A DNA stretch of 64,000 bases from Cunninghamia lanceolata (lineage: Eukaryota > Streptophyta > Pinopsida > Cupressales > Cupressaceae), in assembly GCA_027924645.1 (NCBI GenBank), contig BSBN01000252.1, positions 2,976,001 to 3,040,000 of the forward strand. The letters run 5' to 3'. Under the pieces are notes generated by a model. The model was given only the letters and a program-made list of their open reading frames with translations, did not search any database and had not been told where the DNA came from. Positions 57,331 through 64,000 of this stretch are shown one piece after another. Made by a program: the position numbers and the translations under genes. Every line of letters starts with the position of its first letter. Position 1 is the stretch's first letter.

Positions 57331-58170
57331 TTAGTTAGTTCTTGTTTCTACTGTGCAGGTGGCAAGGTGTACCAAGATAATAAACCCAAATACCGAGGAT
57401 GCAAAATATGTTATCAATGTTAAACAAATTGCCAAGGTGACTTATATTTACTTTTACTTCCACATTATACTGCCTCTATTGTTGTAGATGCATCAAATGG
57501 TTGTAATTACATGTTGTTGTATGGGTATTGTTGTAATTACATATCATTGTTTGTTTATGATCTCTTTTTGCTTTTTTTTTTTCAGGTTGTATGACCAGTT
57601 TGAAGGAAAATAGCAATAGTTGGAGCATTTATAAAGGCAGTTTGAGCAGAAAGATGACATATACACATACACAGTTTTAATACAAATTTTGTACCCATTC
57701 ACAAATTTTAAACAAAATTTACCCATTTTGCACATTGAAATCAAAGACATACAAACCCATTTTACTTGCATACAATCATATAAGGTGCAGGTTTATTTCA
57801 AACACTTCTATATATCATGCCATACAAAATGTTTGATAGAAAATGCCAAGGTGAAGATGGCATACCTGGTTCAAGGTGACGAGACTATTGCAAAAGGTGG
57901 TGGGGACGCCCTTCGCGTGAAAAACTTTCAAACCCTACCACTGTCGCTGTCAGAAAACGGCCACCGTGAAATGTGGCAATTTCATTTTTTTGTTTCTAAC
58001 TACATGATTTCAAGCGAAACCATCTTGCCCAATATCATCTCGCCTGAAAATATCTTGCCACATATGCGCCATGCAACAGCCACGTGTTTTCGGGCGAAAT
58101 TGGCTCGGGCGAGTCAAACTCGCACTAAAATCACGCGAAAATGATTCACTCTGAATTGTTTTGTTGGCCC
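57331..58170. other. Right non-coding region of the DNA transposon
   Basis: Mostly AT-rich to 57880. The last 270 bp are richer in CG words (CTTCGCGTG, CCACCGTGAAATG) and end in the TCGGGCGA cluster. No gene is supported; the open frame 57689-58144 has no recognisable motif and overlaps the terminal region. Confidence 0.5.
58090..58140. promoter_or_regulatory. Subterminal GC-rich motif cluster, right
   Basis: TCGGGCGA at 58090-58097 and 58105-58112, GAGTCAAACTCGC at 58111, CACGCGAAAA at 58132. It mirrors the cluster at 46908-46975. Confidence 0.5.
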
Positions 58171-58200
58171 AAAGTGTGACACAGCTTTGTGCTTTTACCC
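58171..58200 (-). repeat. Right terminal inverted repeat of the DNA transposon
   Basis: Exact reverse complement of 46101-46130, followed by TGTA (58201-58204). Confidence 0.97.
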
Positions 58201-58204
58201 TGTA

Positions 58205-60649
58205 GGTTTGTTTATTGTCATAATATTCTTCTTCTGATGTTTCATCATCTATATTATCTGATTCATACTTATTTTCCTTAAGACACCTTCTAGTTGCCTG
58301 TGTTGTTTCTTTAGGTATTTTGCTTATTATTCGAGCTCCCTTATGTGAGTTAAGTCCTTGTAGCTCATCGCTCTTTGATTTAGTAGGTGCATTTCTAAAG
58401 TATTATTGAGCTTTATCATAGGTAAATAAATCATGGTCCATGCCACCGCAAAATGTAATTGTTTCTTCTTATTTCCCCAACACTCATTTGTAAAATGTCC
58501 TTGTTTTCCACATTTGTAACAACTTGTGTCATTTCTTCTTCTCCTACTCCTTACGTGGTCTCTACCTCCTCTATGTCCATTGTACTAGCTTCTATATTTG
58601 TAGTTGTTCATGTAATTTATTTTTTATTTTGCAATGTATTAGCATTCCTTTGATTGGCCCAATTATGAGCTTTGTATCCATGGTTCTGGATATATAAGGG
58701 TCTCTCTACCAATCCCTTTACATAGGCCATGTTGTGGTTATCTTCTTTATTATTGCGGTGTGTGTTGCACCATGGTTCATGATCATGTCATAATATTCCC
58801 TTAGCTTGAAGAGTTGTGATGGACAGTCTTTTGTCTCATGGTCATCCCAGTCTTCACATATATCGCAATAAAGTGTATTATTCTATTTTGGTATTGTCTT
58901 CAGGTCTACCTTCATTGCGGTGGCCTTCCTTTCACCTTTTATCATCGGGCATTCATTCTGTAGATGTCCTTCTTTCGTACAATAGGAGTTCCATATATTC
59001 AGTCTTTGCATTTGTGGACTTACCTTTTTCCATGCTAGGATTTCTTGCTTGAGTTTAAGTTGTTCCAATTCTAGTTTAAGTTTTTTTATCTCCATGTTTT
59101 CCTTAGTTTTATCATTTTTGTGCCATGTTTGTGACTCTATGTGGCATGCCAAAGTTACCACTTATGAATATGAGTTGAATTCTTTACCATCTAGAGATGT
59201 CCTGATGTCAGGGCTTAATCCTGAAATAAACTATTCAATCCTCTGCTTCTCTTTCAATGGTTCTTCTAGTTTGCAGGTGATTTCCTTGAATCTTTTATCA
59301 AAGTCCTTAATTGATTCTCCCTCTTTCATGACCATGTCTTGGATTTTGCTTACTCCTACAGTAGATACCTCTGGTGAGTCAAAATTGTCTACTTGAGTAC
59401 TTTCTTGATCTCATCCCATGATTTATCATGGTTACAACATGTCTTTCTATACCAATTCAATGCTTCATTTCTTAGGGTTCTAACAAAATCAAATAGCTTG
59501 GTCTGGTCCTATGTTACATTCTTCCTTTGCCATGTAGATTCTAATACAAATACATGTTCTGTTGCTTATGTGGTATCTTTCCCAAACACTGGTAGCTTGA
59601 TTGGTGAATTCATCTTTTGTGTTTTCTATATATTAACCTCTTTGCGGTGTGTTTTCTTTGTTTTGTTTTGTTTCTTCTTAGTTTTTCTTTGTGGTAAGGG
59701 TTTTCCTTCTCTACCCTTATCTCTTTGTAATTATATGTCAAAGTATTCCTTTCCTAATATTTATTCACAAGTCTTTTTGATTTCTTCTTCACTTTCTGTT
59801 TGTGTATATATCTCTTTGTTTTGCTCTTCTGTGGAAATACTTCTTGATTTATAGGACACTTGGGGTGACTCCTAGTCAGAGGGTTGTATCTTTTCAAATT
59901 ATCATTTCATAGTAGGGGATGTCTTTTTGTTTGTTAGTGACATTTCGTTAGTTCTTAATAACATTTCTCTTGAGTATATTGGACTACTAAAATCAATGTT
60001 ATTCGGTACCACATGTACTCCTCTTTCTCCTATTTTCAACACACTCTGATTCACCAAATAATCTAGATATTCCCTATGAAAATTTAAATGCTAAAGATTT
60101 TTCATGGGGTTCATTATTAATTCCCATTGTTCATTGATTGTGATCTAGACATTAGTAAGGTTAGGGTGAATATCTGGTGATTTACCTAATTATGGTAGGG
60201 TTAGGGTTTTGGTATAGTCCTCTTCCCATGTCCTTATGGAAGCGTCATAAGTAGTAATACTTCCTTCTAGATTTCTAAGCATTTCTTTGGCCTTATCAAT
60301 GTGTATTGTTATTGGTTCCAGATTTTTATTTTTGTCAGTTTCTATTATCTCTACGACAACCCCTATGGCACTCTCTTCTTCTATCATGAAATTTGTTGCA
60401 TCTATTTGTTCGATTGCACCCACCTTGGCATGCTCAGCAGCACCCATATTGGTGTGCTCATCTTCTCCCTTTTCTTCTGCAACTTTCCTAGTATGTTTTT
60501 TCCTTATTTCTCCTACTTTTTCCATTCTTTTGCGGTATCTTTCTTGCCTCTTCTGAGTTTTTTAGTCTCTTTTCTTCCATGCTCATTTCCATTTCAGTTT
60601 GTATTGCTTCACTAATTTCCCTTAATTTATTGTTATCCCCTTTTGCCAT
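58205..60649 (-). pseudogene. gypsy-B gag
   Basis: Probable start at the ATG at 60649 (MAKGDNNKLREISEAIQTEM), 570 bp inside the primer site. It is charged at first (60525-60190), then, after broken sequence, a capsid with ESIKDFDKRFKEITCKLEEP and EFNSYS around 59320-59180, the pattern of retrotransposon gag (hydrophobic, then FISGLSPDIR). 59161-58883 continues with a Leu/Lys coiled coil (KLKLELEQLKLKQEILAWKK) and YCTKEGHLQNECPMI. Zinc knuckles lie near 58830-58450. Many stops. Confidence 0.75.
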
Positions 60650-61220
60650 GGGTGTTTTAGATAGGGTTTTTCATTAATCCTTTTTGTATCCCATGGTCGG
60701 CTTTGTTGAAGTTGTGAACCCAACCTCACAAATCCCAATGAACACCTGCAAAACCTAAGAAACCTTCCACAAGAGAAAAAAAGCAAAGAGAACAATTTGC
60801 ACAAAAAGGATGCTATTAATGAAATTGATTTAAGAATTACATGAGAGCACTTACTTTTATATTTGCAAGTTAGAAAACCCTAATGAGATATTCCTAAGTT
60901 TATCTTAAGTGAAATAAAGTAAAGGTGACTTAATTAATTAATCAATATGATTAAATTAATTAAGTAAAGAACCTATTACTCTAACAGGCTTAACTTGAAT
61001 GGTTACATCCTTTTGTAGGTATGTTCAGATCCTTCCCCCTTTCCATTTGTCATCCCCTTAGGTGCCTGCCCCATATCACAAGGGTAGGTCCTGAGAGAAT
61101 TTTCCACAAATCATAAAAAAAATTGTCACTTTTCTTTTCACCTTCTAGATTCTTTTTCCTATTCCGCACCTTTCTTTTTCTTGTTCCTATTTATCTATTC
61201 TTTATTGTTCTGTCTAGGGT
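60650..61220 (-). other. gypsy-B leader between primer site and gag
   Basis: About 570 bp with no long frame. It contains a TTAATTAATTAATCAATATG stretch (60931-60950) and ends at the primer-binding site. This is the packaging/leader region of the element by position. Confidence 0.55.
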
Positions 61221-61238
61221 CTTGGCAACAGAACCAAA
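61221..61238 (-). promoter_or_regulatory. gypsy-B primer-binding site (candidate)
   Basis: Right after the 5' LTR the minus strand reads TTTGGTTCTGTTGCCAAG. TGG..C.GTTGCC is shared with the complement of plant tRNA-Asp 3' ends (TGGCGCCGTTGCC), but three bases differ, so the tRNA assignment is tentative. Confidence 0.5.
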
Positions 61239-61684
61239 TGTTGGCAAGAAAATGTTAAAAGGACACAGTCCAAAGATTTGAGCCTAGGTCATGTTTCTAA
61301 ATATTTTTATACCCCAGACGTGATAATGACAAAATAATAGAGAACAATAGTGAGTAATCACATAATGCGATGGAATTATAACATAGATACTTTAGTCATT
61401 CACATTCATATGCACAAAAGTCTTTAACTAGAATCCTTATATCTATATTTATGTCATTATCATATGCAAAATGGCAAGTCTGAGTCTCTGCTCTGTATTC
61501 TTATCTTCATCTATCTCTACGTCTCTAATCTTACTTATATATTATATATTACATATATAGTGGGATAGGGATGTGTCCCTTACAAAACAACCTAATTCTT
61601 GTCTTTCATGTCGACCCTAACCTCCGCACTATACTTGCGGTGACTTGCAGTAGGTTCTAGTGCCTGTCCTGTTCCTTGCCAATA
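61239..61684 (-). repeat. gypsy-B 5' LTR
   Basis: 446 bp, same ends as the left LTR (TGTTGGCAAG...TTGCCAATA), followed by GTTAA, the second half of the target duplication. Confidence 0.92.
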
Positions 61685-62256
61685 GTTAACATTGTCAATA
61701 GTTAGGGTTAGTCAAGTTTAATAAATAACCAACAAACAAGTAGGTCCCAAAAGAGCCAAAGTATTTTAAAGCATCATATGATACATCAAGATATCATTAA
61801 CTTGATCCTCAACATTCATCTCAATCTCAAGTAGGTCATGACCATAATCATAGACATAATCCACTCTCAAGGTAATCACATAGACATAATTCACATTGGT
61901 TAGAAGTAGTAATATTAACATATATCTTTACCTCGTGATTTGCATCCAAATTAACTCTCATTCAAAAGGGAGTTAAATTTATTTCTCCAAAATAAATTTA
62001 CAAGAATAAGGAAACTAATCAACATTAATTACTAAATTAGAAGAAGTTTGGATTAAGCATGAGTAGGAAAGTTTACAGGAGAAAGGATGAGAAAATTTGT
62101 TGTAGACCGGGTGAGAAAGGTTGCAAGAAGCATTTTTTGGCAAGGTTTGTTGGGATTCTCTTGGGGATGGTGTAGTGGGGGGTAGGGTTGAAGCCCCATG
62201 TGGGTCATCCCCTATTTCCATAAGGAGTTCTAGAAAAAATAGGTTTTCTAGGCTCC

Positions 62257-63170
62257 TTGTCCCCCAAATCGTGTGTAGGTCTTCTTCATGAAACCTTCCA
62301 TTTCCAGTTCAACCATCTTGTATGCAACATGAGTGAAGGCAAAGAGGGGATGTTGCTTCAAGTTCCTAATCAAGTCATTGACATATTATTGGAGAAACTA
62401 GGTTGTGCTTTGGTTGGAATTATTAAGGGATTAGACCAAATATCAACATGGTTTGAATATGGATGACTAAAATATGGAAGGTCAAGGGACATCTAGATGT
62501 TATTGCACTCCCTAAATGTCTATTCCTTTTCTCCTTCTTTTGTAAAGAAGATGTTATGAAGGTCTTTAGATGATGGTCTATGGTTCTTGGGAAAAGTGAG
62601 GCTTTCCCTTAGCAAATGGAAACATAGATTTGACCCCTCTAATGATCTTTGCAAGATGGCTCCTATATGTGTTCATTTGCTTGGTATACCTCTCAAATAT
62701 TGGGAAGAAATGGTCTTCAAGGGCACAACAAACTCATTTAGCCAATTTCTAGCTATGGATAATATCACCAGCTTTAGGAAATGTCTCATGTTTACTCATT
62801 TGTGTGTTAATGTGGAAATTAATAATGAACTACCTTATGTTGTGACTCTATCACCTAAATTTGGTAAATGGTCCCAGCAACTAATCTATGAGAATGAAAC
62901 TCCTTATTGTTAATCCTACAAGAAGTATGGTCACCTAATCGCAAATTGTTTAGTGAAATCGAAGGAGCCTAGCTCTAAAAAGGAAACTTCTCATGCTACT
63001 AATATCTTTGGCACTAAGGTTACCTCCAAAGAAATGGAGCTTTAACCCTCTTCTATGAGGATACAGACCGCCCCTCCTCCCAAGGCTTATGTTGATGCTA
63101 GGTCTGTTGAGAATACTGATAGTAGGATTTCCAACAAGATGACCTCACCATCCTGTTTAAAAAACTAGTG
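62257..63170 (+). pseudogene. LINE-1 ORF1 (DUF4283 and zinc knuckle)
   Basis: LLQVPNQVIDILLEKLGCAL (62350-62410), IWKVKGHLDVIALPKCLFLF (near 62475, other frame), LSLSKWKHRFDPSNDL, PICVHLLGIPLKYWEEMVF and INNELPYVVTLSPKFGKWSQ (62587-62880) are the successive DUF4283 motifs of plant L1 ORF1. The knuckle after IYENETPYC has lost its second Cys (Tyr at about 62923) and carries a stop; YGHLIANC is intact. The tail is Ser/Lys/Pro-rich. The protein would coat L1 RNA. Confidence 0.82.
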
Positions 63171-63675
63171 AGGCAGTCCATTTTGAAAAAGTTGTAGAGA
63201 AAGCTCTCGTAGCTAAGGGTGACAAACTTTTGGAAGATATTGTTCAGTCACCTCCAAGAAAAACTTCCAATAATGGAAAATTTCTATTTACTCTGGAAGA
63301 AATTAAGGAAGAGCTCCTCTTTCAAGCCTATATTTTCTAGTAATAATATCAAGGGTGTTCTCAAATCCCCAACTTCAATGAGGTCTAATTTGGATTAGTT
63401 GGCTCCTTTCAACTCTCCCTTCCATAAAATGGCCTCAACTCCAAAGGTCCCTTTGAATACAACCTCAACTTTGGATGAGTTTATCTAAACAAGACAACCT
63501 TTATTTTGTGATCCTTATCTCTTGATAACTATTCTTCCCCTCCCTTATCTATGCAGGGAAAATAAGTCCAAAGTTCAAATTGAAAGACAAATGATGTGGG
63601 CAGTGAAGCTAGAAAAGGGTGACTTAGTACCAAAGGTACTAGATCAAAGGAAACAAATAAGGAAGTTGTGAATAG

Positions 63676-64000
63676 GTGACAAAATATTTGAGTAGATTAG
63701 CTCCAGAAGACACAAAAATGAAGATTTTATCTTGGAATATCAGAGAGCTCAATATCCCTCATAAATATAGTATAGTCAAGTCTTGTTTAATAAAAAACCA
63801 TCCACAAATTTTGTTGCTTAAAGAAGTGAAAATTTCTAAGACATCTTTTTTGATATTAGTAGATCTATCTAGCTTCATGTAAATTTTGTTATTGTTAGCT
63901 CTAATGGTGCTTCAAGCGAGATCAACACTTTGTAGGACCCACATTTTTTTAAGGATAGGTTATAAGGAAAGTTAAACACCATATCGGTATTATATTTCAT
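63676..64000 (+). pseudogene. LINE-1 ORF2, endonuclease N-terminus
   Basis: MKILSWNIRELNIPHKYSIV starts at 63718 (canonical MKIISWNIRGLN), followed by KNHPQILLLKEVKIS (canonical QETK, so the catalytic Glu is present while Gln is Lys). It stops at 63880, then GANSGASSEI-like sequence continues in another frame to the window end. Confidence 0.82.

Larger units (their letters stand above)
46101..58200 (+). mobile_element. 12.1-kb DNA transposon with 30-bp perfect TIRs (Sola-like)
   Basis: Bounded by GGGTAAAAGCACAAAGCTGT plus GTCACACTTT (46101-46130) and its exact reverse complement (58171-58200), with a 4-bp TGTA target duplication confirmed by the empty site in gypsy-A. It carries a transposase gene on the plus strand (47338-50498), a convergent four-exon gene of unknown function on the minus strand (54318-52387), subterminal TCGGGCGA motif clusters, a minisatellite, and captured PPR and chromovirus fragments. 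A 4-bp duplication and a DDD-type transposase are reported for the Sola superfamily. I base the assignment on these traits and on transposase motifs, not on a search. Confidence 0.93.
37329..61684 (-). mobile_element. Ty3/gypsy LTR retrotransposon gypsy-B with nested 12-kb DNA transposon
   Basis: Complete minus-strand relative of gypsy-A. LTRs 37329-37780 (452 bp) and 61239-61684 (446 bp), TGTTGGCAAGAAAATG...TTGCCAAYA. Primer site next to the right LTR, polypurine tract next to the left LTR. Domain order: gag, protease, capsid-like region, RT, RNase H, integrase with GPY/F module, third ORF. The LTRs differ at many sites by eye, so the insertion is old. The DNA transposon 46101-58200 interrupts it between gag and protease. 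Without that insertion the element is about 12.25 kb. Confidence 0.93.
35246..62100. repeat. 690-bp tandem duplication, unit 2, split by two insertions
   Basis: The pieces 35246-35326, 37148-37328 and 61685-62100 together match unit 1. The first gap holds a solo-LTR-like element, the second holds gypsy-B. It ends at 62100, where LINE-1 sequence starts. Confidence 0.85.
62101..64000 (+). mobile_element. Plant LINE-1 retrotransposon, 5' part, continues beyond window
   Basis: Follows the 690-bp repeat at 62100. It shows ORF1 with a DUF4283-type RNA-binding region and CCHC knuckle, then the beginning of ORF2 with the apurinic endonuclease, the normal L1 order. No LTR. RT would lie beyond 64000. 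Frames are broken by stops. Confidence 0.85.

Noticed and set aside
57689..58144. 151-codon plus-strand frame at the right end of the DNA transposon
   Set aside because: Overlaps the subterminal motif cluster, has no recognisable domain, and its composition shifts midway.

Overview
This window looks like intergenic DNA from a large seed-plant genome. A gymnosperm is my guess, from the many old nested retroelements and the absence of any intact host gene, but this is inference. I see no tRNA, rRNA, CRISPR array or bacterial-type operon. Nearly all of it can be resolved into transposable elements inserted into one another, and most insertions can be dated relative to each other from terminal repeats and target-site duplications (TSDs).

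Layout. (1) 1-19067 is the 3' part of a plus-strand Ty3/gypsy element (gypsy-A). It is split by a Sirevirus-like Ty1/copia element (copia-A, 4588-11953, minus strand) and by a 3-kb solo-LTR-like insertion (13903-16858). (2) 19068-32710 is a palindromic repeat family (repeat D) with microsatellites at its centre and a PPR gene fragment on one side. It is broken up by copia-B (19131-24429, the best preserved element, TSD AATGA), copia-C (25632-28972, internally duplicated and deleted), a 1.03-kb solo-LTR-like element (29947-30976, TSD GTTAT) and a solo LTR of the copia-B family (31900-32442, TSD AGACC). (3) 32711-34555 is unassigned. (4) 34556-62100 is a tandem duplication of a roughly 690-bp sequence. 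Its second unit was invaded by an LTR-like element (35327-37147) and by gypsy-B (37329-61684, minus strand), a relative of gypsy-A. (5) 62101-64000 is the 5' part of a plant LINE-1.

The most interesting object sits inside gypsy-B: a complete 12,100-bp DNA transposon (46101-58200) with perfect 30-bp terminal inverted repeats and a TGTA target duplication. The uninterrupted site is visible in gypsy-A. On the plus strand it carries a decayed, intron-containing transposase of a DDD type (Sola-like, my best guess). On the minus strand, converging on it, is a second four-exon gene of unknown function. It also holds a captured PPR gene fragment, scrambled chromovirus pieces, a TTAGGTGTC minisatellite and GC-rich TCGGGCGA motif clusters near both ends.

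Both gypsy elements share an unusual plan: gag, protease, a second capsid-like region, reverse transcriptase, RNase H, integrase, then a third open reading frame of about 3 kb of unknown function before the polypurine tract. Every recognisable coding region is broken by stops or frameshifts. In the best-preserved elements the stops are almost all single C-to-T or G-to-A changes, as expected of methylated, silenced DNA.
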